From positions 1 through 22,562 of the forward strand of contig UNSK01000034.1 of NCBI GenBank assembly GCA_900552525.1: DNA of 22,562 bases, in the 5' to 3' direction. The DNA is from Candidatus Gastranaerophilales bacterium. GTDB taxonomy: Bacteria > Cyanobacteriota > Vampirovibrionia > Gastranaerophilales > Gastranaerophilaceae. Positions within the stretch are counted from its first letter, which is position 1; every line of letters begins with the position of its first letter. Below, in pieces: positions 14,502 to 21,473 of the stretch. The position numbers and the translations under genes are program-made. The notes under the pieces are model-generated. The model ran no database searches. It was not told the origin of the DNA and saw only the letters and a list, made by a program, of their open reading frames with translations.

Positions 14502-15226
14502 ATAAGAATTTAATACAGAAAAGATTTGCCAAAAACCTGAGCACATATAATGATAATGCAAAAATTCAAAAAATCATGGCTGAAAAACTTGTATCACTAT
14601 CAGCCAGAAAAGATTATGATAGTATACTAGAAATTGGCTGCGGCACAGGACTTTTAACAGAAAAAGTTCTTAAAAACTTTACTTTTAATTCTTATACAGC
14701 CAATGATATTGTAGCTGACTGTAAAGAATATATTGACAAACTATCTGACAGGATAAATTTTGTACATGCAGATATTGAAGAAATTATAAGAAAAAGCACT
14801 CATAAATACGACTTGATTATCTCTAATGCAACATTTCAGTGGATTGAAAACTTTGAGGAATTTCTTTTATCGCTTTTATCCAAACTAAATCCAGGAGGTA
14901 CATTATTATTCTCAACCTTCGGGCCTGAAAATTTTCGTGAAATATTTTATATCACAGGAAAAACATTGACATACAAATCATGCGATGAATATAAATCAAT
15001 ACTTGATAACTTTAATCATTATATTGAAGAAGAAACACATGTTTTAGCCTTCAAATCTGCAAAGGATGTTTTAAAACATCTTAAATACACGGGAGTAAAT
15101 GCACTTGATTCAAACGGCTGGACAAAAGCTGACATGCTTAAATTTGAAGCAGGTTACAGCACAATTTGCTCTACCTCGCCAACACTAACATATAACCCTC
15201 TCTATATCAGAATAATAAAAAAATAA
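14498..15226 (+). CDS. bioC: Malonyl-ACP O-methyltransferase
   Basis: This 242-aa SAM-dependent methyltransferase is of BioC type. It has the glycine-rich motif I LEIGCGTGLLT (44-54), an acidic residue after strand 2 (Asp70), HADIEE (90-95), and the BioC-like ISNATFQWI (108-116). BioC methylates the free carboxyl of malonyl-ACP so that fatty-acid synthase can extend it to pimeloyl-ACP methyl ester, the substrate of BioG. The N-terminal QKRFAKNLSTYNDNAKIQ is typical of BioC (F...A..Y...A..Q). It is translationally coupled to bioG by a 4-nt overlap. Together they are a compact two-gene pimelate module. Confidence 0.9.
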   Translation: MNKNLIQKRFAKNLSTYNDNAKIQKIMAEKLVSLSARKDYDSILEIGCGTGLLTEKVLKNFTFNSYTANDIVADCKEYIDKLSDRINFVHADIEEIIRKSTHKYDLIISNATFQWIENFEEFLLSLLSKLNPGGTLLFSTFGPENFREIFYITGKTLTYKSCDEYKSILDNFNHYIEEETHVLAFKSAKDVLKHLKYTGVNALDSNGWTKADMLKFEAGYSTICSTSPTLTYNPLYIRIIKK

Positions 15227-15242
15227 AATAGTACATCCGGTT

Positions 15243-15276
15243 AATATTCGTATAATAAGAAATATTATAGAATATT
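15243..15276 (+). promoter_or_regulatory. Inverted repeat overlapping a -10 element upstream of the histidine kinase
   Basis: An imperfect palindrome pairs 15243-15257 with 15263-15276 (one bulged base, loop AGAAA). Its left arm contains TATAAT (15251-15256). No T-run follows, so a terminator for bioC is unlikely. An operator or mRNA hairpin overlapping the kinase promoter is more plausible. The predicted kinase leader would be about 60 nt and contains GAGGTG before the ATG. Confidence 0.4.
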
Positions 15277-15324
15277 GGTTAAGTGTAAAAAATACGTTTA
15301 TTAACGAACGCTTATTGAGGTGTT

Positions 15325-16755
15325 ATGGAAATTTTTGAAATAGCAGAGATGCTTGGCGCAAATATCAACTACGAGAGTTTATTACAAACATTTTTTAAGG
15401 ATTATCCTGATGCAATATGGATTAAGGATAAGAATTTAAAACTATTAAGCGCAAATAGCGCCTTTTATGAGCACTTTAATAAATCTGCTGATTGCTGTAA
15501 TTCTTCTGGTGAAATGCAGATATTGCAAGAGAAACGTACTGTTACATTTAGTATTCATTCTGAAAAGAAGAATCAAGTTTTAGCTGTTACAGCAATGCCG
15601 GTTCTCAATAATAATTCTGTTGAGTGTATTTTATACATTTCTAAAGATATTACAGAACAGGAAGAGCTAAAAGAAAGATTTTTTGTCAACAAATACCAAC
15701 TAAATGCTCTTTTAGAAAATATTCCTAAAATTATCTATATGCAGGACTTAAACGGTCAATATATCACCGGCACTAAACATTCAAAAGCATTCTTCAATGA
15801 TGGATTTGACTATTTTCATAAAATACAGCTGGATTTCCAGAGTATTAATGCAACAAGAATGTGTGAAGACAAGTCTGTTATAGAAAATAATAAGCTCATA
15901 ACATACGACAAAGAAATTGTTGACACTAGAGGTATTCCACACTGGTATACAATTTACAAAGCACCTATAAACGATTATCATAATAACGTTATCGGGATTC
16001 TGGTAATGGCTAAAAACATTGATGATGAAAAACATCTTCAGGCACAGCGAGAGACTTTTGTTGCTTCATTAGGACATGACCTTAAAAATCCTACACTTGC
16101 TCAAATAAGAGCGGTTGAATTATTGCTTAAGGGTGAATTTGGCGCACTAACAGAAGAACAGCGGGAAATTCTCGGCATGCTGCTTGATTCGTGCAAATAC
16201 ATGAACGCAATGCTGGGCTCGCTTCTTGCTACATACAGAAATGAAAGAGGAGTTGTAAAACTCAATTACGAAGAACTTTCTTTAACTGATCTTGCAGAGG
16301 ACTGCATAGGTGAAATGATTTACATTGCTAAAGATAAAAATGTCAATATTTCTATAGAAAAGAGGTGCGATATTCCTTTTGTTTATGGGGATAAGGTACA
16401 AATAAAACGTGTAATAATGAACCTTTTATCCAACGGTATAAAGTATGCATTCAAGGACACTGAAATAAAAATTAAAATATATAATGAAATTAATTTAACC
16501 TGTTTTAGTCTTGAAAACAGGAGTCCTTATATTCCGGCAGAAAAACGCGAAGCAATATTTGCCCAGTATGTTTCTTTTGCAGAAGCACATAAAGAGCTTG
16601 GTATAGGTTTAGGACTATATACATCTAAAAAGATTGTTAATGCTCATGCAGGCAGTATTTTTGTTGAAAGCTACGAGGACGAGCGAACAATATTCGGATT
16701 CAAAATTCCGAATGTTAAAGATTCTATATGCGCAGCCAAAACTGTTTCTTTTTAA
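15325..16755 (+). CDS. Soluble PAS-domain sensor histidine kinase, orphan
   Basis: This 476-aa histidine kinase has no membrane segment. A PAS domain (about 16-110, FFKDYPDAIWIKDKNLKLLSAN to ILYISKDITEQEE) and a second PAS (about 123-238, LENIPKIIYMQDLNGQYI to GILVMAKNIDDEKHLQ) precede the HisKA domain with His251 in SLGHDLKNP. The ATPase domain has an intact N box (QIKRVIMNLLSNGIKYA, Asn370) and G2 loop (GIGLGLYTSKKIV, 426-438). The usual DxGxGI (G1/D box) is replaced by LENRSPYIP (396-404), so the adenine-binding Asp and first glycines are not evident. GAGGTG before the ATG supports the start. No response regulator or HPt gene is adjacent, so its partner is elsewhere. Its last codon overlaps the phosphomannomutase gene by 4 nt. 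Confidence 0.88.
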   Translation: MEIFEIAEMLGANINYESLLQTFFKDYPDAIWIKDKNLKLLSANSAFYEHFNKSADCCNSSGEMQILQEKRTVTFSIHSEKKNQVLAVTAMPVLNNNSVECILYISKDITEQEELKERFFVNKYQLNALLENIPKIIYMQDLNGQYITGTKHSKAFFNDGFDYFHKIQLDFQSINATRMCEDKSVIENNKLITYDKEIVDTRGIPHWYTIYKAPINDYHNNVIGILVMAKNIDDEKHLQAQRETFVASLGHDLKNPTLAQIRAVELLLKGEFGALTEEQREILGMLLDSCKYMNAMLGSLLATYRNERGVVKLNYEELSLTDLAEDCIGEMIYIAKDKNVNISIEKRCDIPFVYGDKVQIKRVIMNLLSNGIKYAFKDTEIKIKIYNEINLTCFSLENRSPYIPAEKREAIFAQYVSFAEAHKELGIGLGLYTSKKIVNAHAGSIFVESYEDERTIFGFKIPNVKDSICAAKTVSF

Positions 16756-18233
16756 GCTGTAACCTGAACTGACAGATTTTTGATAATTTCAAGCAGTTTA
16801 TTTACCATCAAATCTTCGTATTTTTGAGCATTTTCTTTGCTGTCAGCTTCAAACCTCAATGTAAATACAGGTTCAGTATTGCTTTGTCTTATGAGGGCAA
16901 ATCCCTTTTCAAACACAATACGCATACCGTCAATTGTAATAATATCTTTTATATTAGTCCCGAAGAAATCAGGATTTTCTGCAATTACTTTCTGGAACCC
17001 TTCTAAAGTTTGCGCTTTCAAAGAATTCGGACAAGGCAGGCGAACTTCACTTGATGAGTACATAGATTTGAAAGGTTCAAGCATATCAGTTATTTTAAAG
17101 TTCGGATTTTCTTTTTTCTTTCTTGCAACAATTTGAATAATTCTGCATCCTGCATAAACAGCATCATCAAATCCGTAATAATGATCTTTAAAGAATGTAT
17201 GGCCGCTCATTTCACCTGCAAGAACAGCACCGGTTTCTCTCATTTTTGACTTAATATACCCGTGTCCTGTTTTGCACATAACAGCCACTCCGCCATTTTC
17301 ATTAATAGTATCGTAAAGAACCTGCGAGCATTTAACTTCAGAAACGATAACAGGTTTAATTCCTTTTGCATTATACTCTTTGATAACATCTTCCGCATAG
17401 ATTAAAAGCAGTTTGTCACCTGTCATAGAGTTGCCGTCAGAGTCAATAACCCCGATTCTGTCACTGTCACCGTCAAATGCAATACCTAAATCGGCTTTAT
17501 TTGCAACAACAGCTTTTTTAATATCCGTAAGAGTTTTTTCATCACTAGGGTTTGGATGGTGGTGCGGAAATCTTCCGTCAGGCATTGAATAAAGTTCAAT
17601 CACTTCACACCCGAGAGCTCTATATAACTTAGGCGCAACAACACCGCCGGTTGCATTGGCACTATCCACTACAACCTTTATACCTTCTCCTATTCTACCG
17701 AACTTTTTAGTCATCTCTTCAATATAATCAGGTATAATGTCATATTCATTAAGAATTCCAAAAGCTACAGGCGGAATAGCAAGTTTATATTCTTCCATTG
17801 TAAGCTCTTTTACAACCTTAATTTGTTCTTCATTCAAAGACTGTTTTGCATAAGTCATTTTCATTCCATTATACTGGCTTGGGTTATGGCTTGCAGTAAT
17901 AATCATTGCTCCTGTTACAGGCATATATTTTGTAATATATGGAGGAAGCCCTACAACCTCTGAATAATATCCGATAGGTGTCGGAGCAAGTCCCATGTCA
18001 ACGACATTAGCACCGCAGGAACGAATTCCTTCTATCAGCGATTTTGAAAGAGACGGAGAATGAAGTCTTGCATCGCGGCAAACACTTATCCAGATTTCTG
18101 AAGGCTGTTTTTTAGTCTCCCTTACTAAAAATTGAACAAATCCTCGGCCTGTATAATAAAACAACTCCTCTGTAATATCATCGCCGTAAATTCCGCGTAT
18201 ATCATTTTTTCCAAAAGCCGACTCTTTTAGCAT
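16752..18233 (-). CDS. Phosphomannomutase/phosphoglucomutase (alpha-D-phosphohexomutase)
   Basis: This 493-aa enzyme interconverts hexose 1- and 6-phosphates. All four active-site motifs of the superfamily are present: the phosphoserine loop TASHNPSQYNGMK (Ser115), the metal-binding DGDSDR (254-259), the sugar-specificity loop GEMSGH (340-345), and the phosphate-binding RQSNTEP (449-455). GEMSGH is typical of PMM/PGM enzymes of the AlgC/ManB type, with either mannose or glucose phosphate as substrate, feeding GDP-mannose, LPS or glycogen pathways. The length is somewhat above the usual 450-470 aa. A very strong Shine-Dalgarno (AAGGAGGAG, complement of 18236-18244) precedes the ATG. The promoter is shared back-to-back with the permease gene. 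Confidence 0.9.
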   Translation of the reverse strand: MLKESAFGKNDIRGIYGDDITEELFYYTGRGFVQFLVRETKKQPSEIWISVCRDARLHSPSLSKSLIEGIRSCGANVVDMGLAPTPIGYYSEVVGLPPYITKYMPVTGAMIITASHNPSQYNGMKMTYAKQSLNEEQIKVVKELTMEEYKLAIPPVAFGILNEYDIIPDYIEEMTKKFGRIGEGIKVVVDSANATGGVVAPKLYRALGCEVIELYSMPDGRFPHHHPNPSDEKTLTDIKKAVVANKADLGIAFDGDSDRIGVIDSDGNSMTGDKLLLIYAEDVIKEYNAKGIKPVIVSEVKCSQVLYDTINENGGVAVMCKTGHGYIKSKMRETGAVLAGEMSGHTFFKDHYYGFDDAVYAGCRIIQIVARKKKENPNFKITDMLEPFKSMYSSSEVRLPCPNSLKAQTLEGFQKVIAENPDFFGTNIKDIITIDGMRIVFEKGFALIRQSNTEPVFTLRFEADSKENAQKYEDLMVNKLLEIIKNLSVQVTA

Positions 18234-18254
18234 AACTCCTCCTTAAAATAACTA

Positions 18255-18269
18255 TAGTATAATAATAAC
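18255..18269. promoter_or_regulatory. Overlapping divergent -10 elements for the mutase and the sugar permease
   Basis: The plus strand has TATAAT at 18258-18263, ending 6 nt before the permease ATG at 18270 with no Shine-Dalgarno (predicted leaderless). The minus strand has TATACT (complement of 18256-18261), giving the mutase a leader of about 16 nt that holds its strong ribosome-binding site. The two -10 elements overlap, so only one polymerase could bind at a time. Confidence 0.5.
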
Positions 18270-19103
18270 ATGGATAAACATAAAAATTTAATTTTTATTC
18301 TACCGGCGTTGATTGGAACTTTTATATTTATTATTATTCCGATTTTTTGTTCTTTTGCACTAAGTTTTACAGAGTGGGATTTATTAAACGAGATTAAATT
18401 TGTTGGACTGGATAACTACAAAAGTATTTTATCAGAACCCGAATTTCTGCAAATTCTCTTAAACACTTTTATTTATGCTATCTCAACAACTATTTTTGCA
18501 GTAATCATCCCTTTATTGATTGCAGCTGCATTAAACACAAAAATCAGAGGCAGTGAAGTTTATAAGACAATCTACTTTCTTCCGTTTATAACTCCTGCTG
18601 TTGTTATAGCAATTGTCTGGTCCTGGATTTTTGACCCTAATATAGGAGCAATAAACTTACTTTTTAAGACACACCTAAAATGGCTTTTTGATACGCATCT
18701 TGCAATGCCGGTACTTATTTTTGTATCTGTATGGAAGCTGATAGGATACAATGTAGTTCTTTTTCTGACCGGATTTTCGACAATAAATCAGAATCTATAC
18801 GAGGCTGCAAAAATTGACGGAGCCGGAGTAAAAGAGACTTTCTGGGAAATTACAATACCGCTATTGAAACCGACAACGTACTTTGTAACACTGGTAACTG
18901 CAATTTCGTCTTTTCAGATTTTTGATTTAATCTATGTTATGACCTCCGGAGGCCCTGCAAATTCTACAAATGTAATAGTCTATTCCATATACAAATACGC
19001 GTTTGAATATTTTGACATTGGTAAGTCCTGCGCTTTAGCCTATATTCTGTTCGGGATAATTTTTGTTCTGGCACTTGCCCAAAAACAATTCCGCAATAAC
19101 TAA
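18270..19103 (+). CDS. ABC sugar transporter permease, MalF/UgpA type
   Basis: This 277-aa inner-membrane permease has about six helices. It has the family features FILPALIGTFIFIIIP at the start, NTFIYAISTTIFAVIIPLLIA (65-85), FLPFITPAVVIAIVWSWIF (103-121), and the EAA loop EAAKIDGAGVKETFWEITIP (178-197), which docks on the ATPase. Near the end it has FDLIYVMTSGGPANSTNVI, characteristic of the carbohydrate-uptake CUT1 family. CUT1 transporters need a second permease (MalG/UgpE type), a binding protein and an ATPase, and none is adjacent here. It either works with subunits encoded elsewhere or is a stranded remnant. It is predicted to be leaderless, and its stop interlocks with the convergent 113-aa gene (4-nt overlap). 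Confidence 0.9.
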   Translation: MDKHKNLIFILPALIGTFIFIIIPIFCSFALSFTEWDLLNEIKFVGLDNYKSILSEPEFLQILLNTFIYAISTTIFAVIIPLLIAAALNTKIRGSEVYKTIYFLPFITPAVVIAIVWSWIFDPNIGAINLLFKTHLKWLFDTHLAMPVLIFVSVWKLIGYNVVLFLTGFSTINQNLYEAAKIDGAGVKETFWEITIPLLKPTTYFVTLVTAISSFQIFDLIYVMTSGGPANSTNVIVYSIYKYAFEYFDIGKSCALAYILFGIIFVLALAQKQFRNN

Positions 19104-19441
19104 GGATGTTGAATTTTCGTTAACAATTTGCAGTATTCATCCATTACGATATTTAAAAATACGCACATTTTTTGTAATTTTTTATATAGAAAGTTAACCT
19201 TCTTCTTATCTATATTTGGATAAAATTCACTATTATTTTTAGCATCCAAAATACAATTTTGTAATACTGCAAACCTAAAAAAAGGATTTACTATTTTTTT
19301 TAAGATTTTATCAGACGCCTTGTACACATAGTCATCAAAACCATTTTTATCACAAGAGCATTCTCTCAACTTTAAAACTTCTTTTTCACTAATATTGTCT
19401 AACAATTCTTTTATATCTTTTTTTACTTTTTGCTTTTTCAT
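19100..19441 (-). CDS. Small basic protein of unknown function, divergent from an XRE regulator
   Basis: I do not recognise this 113-aa protein. It is Lys-rich, helical and soluble, with four Cys (two as CSC near residue 30) and no signal peptide. GAGGTGA 5 nt before the ATG is a good ribosome-binding site, and a perfect sigma-70 promoter lies upstream (19481-19509). It is transcribed away from the XRE gene across an 85-bp region containing a palindrome inside its promoter, so it is probably the regulator's target. The arrangement resembles small regulated or toxin-antitoxin-like pairs, but the protein matches no toxin family I know. Confidence 0.65.
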   Translation of the reverse strand: MKKQKVKKDIKELLDNISEKEVLKLRECSCDKNGFDDYVYKASDKILKKIVNPFFRFAVLQNCILDAKNNSEFYPNIDKKKVNFLYKKLQKMCVFLNIVMDEYCKLLTKIQHP

Positions 19442-19480
19442 AAAATCACCTCGTTAATCTACTATAGAACAACATTTGTC

Positions 19481-19509
19481 ATTATAAGCTATCGATATAT
19501 TATTGTCAA
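19481..19509 (-). promoter_or_regulatory. Consensus sigma-70 promoter of the 113-aa gene
   Basis: On the minus strand, TTGACA (complement of 19504-19509) is followed after exactly 17 nt by TATAAT (complement of 19481-19486), a perfect match at both elements. Predicted start is near 19474, giving a leader of about 33 nt. Such a strong promoter normally implies repression. Confidence 0.8.
19490..19497. promoter_or_regulatory. Palindrome TATCGATA, candidate operator
   Basis: A perfect 8-bp palindrome sits in the spacer between the -35 and -10 of the 113-aa gene promoter and about 30 nt upstream of the XRE gene. That is where a repressor encoded next door would block the strong promoter. An 8-bp palindrome in AT-rich DNA can occur by chance, so this is a candidate only. 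Confidence 0.35.
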
Positions 19510-19512
19510 GAG

Positions 19513-19526
19513 TATAAAATTAAACT
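19513..19526 (+). promoter_or_regulatory. -10 element adjacent to the XRE gene start (predicted leaderless)
   Basis: TATAAAAT spans 19513-19520. Read as TAAAAT (19515-19520), the hexamer ends exactly 6 nt before the ATG at 19527. There is no Shine-Dalgarno sequence. Confidence 0.45.
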
Positions 19527-19745
19527 ATGGACGAACAAAAAATATTAGAGAATTTTGGAATAAATTTCAAACATTACAGAAACAAAGCAAAATTATCACA
19601 AGATGATGTTGCAGATATTACAGGATTTAGCAAATCTTACATAAGCAATGTAGAATGTGCAAAACATAACCTTTCTCTTGTGAATGCAGTTAAATTCGCA
19701 AGTGTTGTTAATAAAACTGTTGATGAAATGATAAAAGATTTGTAA
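19527..19745 (+). CDS. XRE/Cro-family helix-turn-helix regulator
   Basis: This 72-aa protein is a single HTH_3 DNA-binding domain: FGINFKHYRNKAKLSQDDVA, then the recognition region DITGFSKSYISNVECAKHNLSL, and VVNKTVDEMIKDL at the end. It has no extra sensing or dimerisation domain. It is divergent from the 113-aa gene and probably represses that gene and perhaps itself through the 85-bp shared region. Alternatively it is the antitoxin or control protein of a small module. It ends 11 nt before the convergent trpS gene. Confidence 0.9.
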   Translation: MDEQKILENFGINFKHYRNKAKLSQDDVADITGFSKSYISNVECAKHNLSLVNAVKFASVVNKTVDEMIKDL

Positions 19746-19756
19746 ACTTTATTTAC

Positions 19757-20824
19757 CTATTTTAAAATCAGCGCTTTATCATCAAAGTAATTCAATTTCA
19801 TTGCCTGTTTAACTTCTGCTAAAGTATTTGCAGCAACTTCTTTGGCCTTACCGGTTCCATCAACAAGAATATCGTAAACTGCACCCATATCCTGTTCAAA
19901 TTCTTTTCTCTTAGTTCTTATTGGTTCAAGTTCTTCATTTACAATACTGTTTAAAAATCTTTTAACCTTAACATCGCCGAGCCCGCCTCTCTGGTAATGC
20001 TCTTTAACCTCGTCTAATGAAGCGTAATCATTCCAGTATTTTTCAAAGTGTTCCGGTTTGCAGAATGCATCCAGATAAGTAAATACCGTATTGCCTTCAA
20101 TATGCCCCGGATCAGTAACTTTAAGATGAGTCGGATCTGTATACATACTCATAATCTTCTTCTGCACATCCTCTGCCGTATCAGAAAGATAAATACAATT
20201 ACCGAGTGATTTGCTCATTTTAGCTTTTCCGTCAATGCCCGGAAGCCTCATACAAACTTGATTATCAGGAAGAAGAGCTTTTGGCTCAATTAAAACATCT
20301 TCGCCATAAATATGATTAAATTTTCTAGCAATTTCTCTTGTCTGTTCTATCATTGGAAGCTGGTCTTCCCCGACAGGTACAGTATCTGCTTTAAAAGCTG
20401 TTATATCTGCTGCCTGACTAATCGGATAACATAAGAATCCGACAGGAATACTTGATTTAAAATCTCTCATCTGAATTTCAGATTTTACAGTCGGATTAAG
20501 CTGCAATCTGGCAAGAGTTACCAGATTCATATAATAAAAAGTTAATTCGGTTAACTCCGTAACCATTGATTGAATAAATATTGTTGAAATATCAGGATTT
20601 AACCCGACTGACAAATAATCAAGAGCAACCTCCATAATATTTTGTCTTACTTTATCAGGATTATCAAAATTGTCTGTTAATGCCTGTGCATCAGCAATCA
20701 TTATATAGATATTTTTATAATCTCCGGAATTTTGCAGCTCTACTCTGCGTTTCAAAGAGCCCACATAGTGTCCTAAATGCAGTCTTCCGGTTGGTCTATC
20801 ACCTGTTAAAATCGTTTTTGCCAT
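19757..20824 (-). CDS. trpS: Tryptophanyl-tRNA synthetase
   Basis: This 355-aa class Ic aminoacyl-tRNA synthetase charges tRNA-Trp. The HIGH-type motif is HLGH (16-19) in [19 protein letters not shown], and the second motif is KMSKS (202-206). [20 protein letters not shown] (150-169) is the usual central segment. The TGDRPTG...NRVELQ-like start resembles the streptococcal/clostridial type of TrpS more than the 'GxQPTGxLHLGNYxGA' type I associate with cyanobacteria and proteobacteria. AAAGGAG about 10 nt before the ATG supports the start. It follows the kinase-like gene by 24 nt and is probably cotranscribed with it. The stop is TAG. Confidence 0.95.
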   Translation of the reverse strand: MAKTILTGDRPTGRLHLGHYVGSLKRRVELQNSGDYKNIYIMIADAQALTDNFDNPDKVRQNIMEVALDYLSVGLNPDISTIFIQSMVTELTELTFYYMNLVTLARLQLNPTVKSEIQMRDFKSSIPVGFLCYPISQAADITAFKADTVPVGEDQLPMIEQTREIARKFNHIYGEDVLIEPKALLPDNQVCMRLPGIDGKAKMSKSLGNCIYLSDTAEDVQKKIMSMYTDPTHLKVTDPGHIEGNTVFTYLDAFCKPEHFEKYWNDYASLDEVKEHYQRGGLGDVKVKRFLNSIVNEELEPIRTKRKEFEQDMGAVYDILVDGTGKAKEVAANTLAEVKQAMKLNYFDDKALILK

Positions 20825-20848
20825 AAAAATATCTCTCCTTTAGTCTGT

Positions 20849-21415
20849 TTAACCATAATGGCGGCACTTTGTCAATAATCGCTTCATTTTATCAAATATT
20901 GCATGAAAAATTGTTTTGTACTTCGCACACTCAGGGTCAAGAAGATATAATTTACCTTCTTTAGACATACCCAGCTGAAAAACATCTCCGTCCAACAAAT
21001 CATATGGTCTTAATCCTGCTGCCTTTATCATATCTTTCATAATCGAAACAAACCCTTCACTCAATCCGTGCTGAAAAAGTTTTTCTTCGACGTAATAATG
21101 AATTTTACCGGCTTTGCCATGTTTATAAATGGGAACATCAAAACTCTGCACAGGCCTGTTTAGCGGGAAATGATTTGTTTCTGTAAGTTTCAAAATATTG
21201 CCGTCAGAAGTTTCAAATACAACAGCAGATGAGCCTCTGCCCAGATATTTTGAAACTTTTATATTTGAAAGTTCTTCATTTTTACTCACATTTTTTAGAA
21301 AGATATCAAGACGCGTTTCTGTTGCAGAGATTCTCTTATCAGATTTTTGACATTCTTGCAGTGCTCCTGTTAAAGTTAACGGTCTTTTATATACAACTTC
21401 ATTAGTAATTTCCAT
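20849..21415 (-). CDS. Degenerate protein-kinase/APH-fold-like protein of unknown function
   Basis: This 188-aa soluble protein has traces of the kinase fold: a glycine-rich loop YLGRGSSAVVFETSDG (57-72), a Lys in NILKLTE (Lys76), a hinge-like YYVEEKLF (107-114), and a late DGDVFQLGMSKEGKLYLLDPE (142-162). The last resembles the 'D...N......DFE' catalytic and metal block of kinase/aminoglycoside-phosphotransferase proteins, but with Gln147 in place of the metal-binding Asn and DPE in place of DFG. The whole domain is squeezed into about 120 residues, roughly half the usual size. It could be a pseudokinase-like or minimal kinase protein; activity is doubtful. There is no clear ribosome-binding site. 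It lies 58 nt after the FRG-domain gene and 24 nt before trpS. Confidence 0.6.
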   Translation of the reverse strand: MEITNEVVYKRPLTLTGALQECQKSDKRISATETRLDIFLKNVSKNEELSNIKVSKYLGRGSSAVVFETSDGNILKLTETNHFPLNRPVQSFDVPIYKHGKAGKIHYYVEEKLFQHGLSEGFVSIMKDMIKAAGLRPYDLLDGDVFQLGMSKEGKLYLLDPECAKYKTIFHAIFDKMKRLLTKCRHYG

Positions 21416-21473
21416 ATCTGTGTTAAAAGCCCTAAAAACTAAAAATTGCTATTTTTATTACACAATGTAAAGT

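Noticed and set aside
21416..21430. A leaderless-type -10 before the kinase-like gene
   Set aside because: The hexamer at the right distance (TTTAAC/TTTTAA) is too far from TATAAT to include in the leaderless set.
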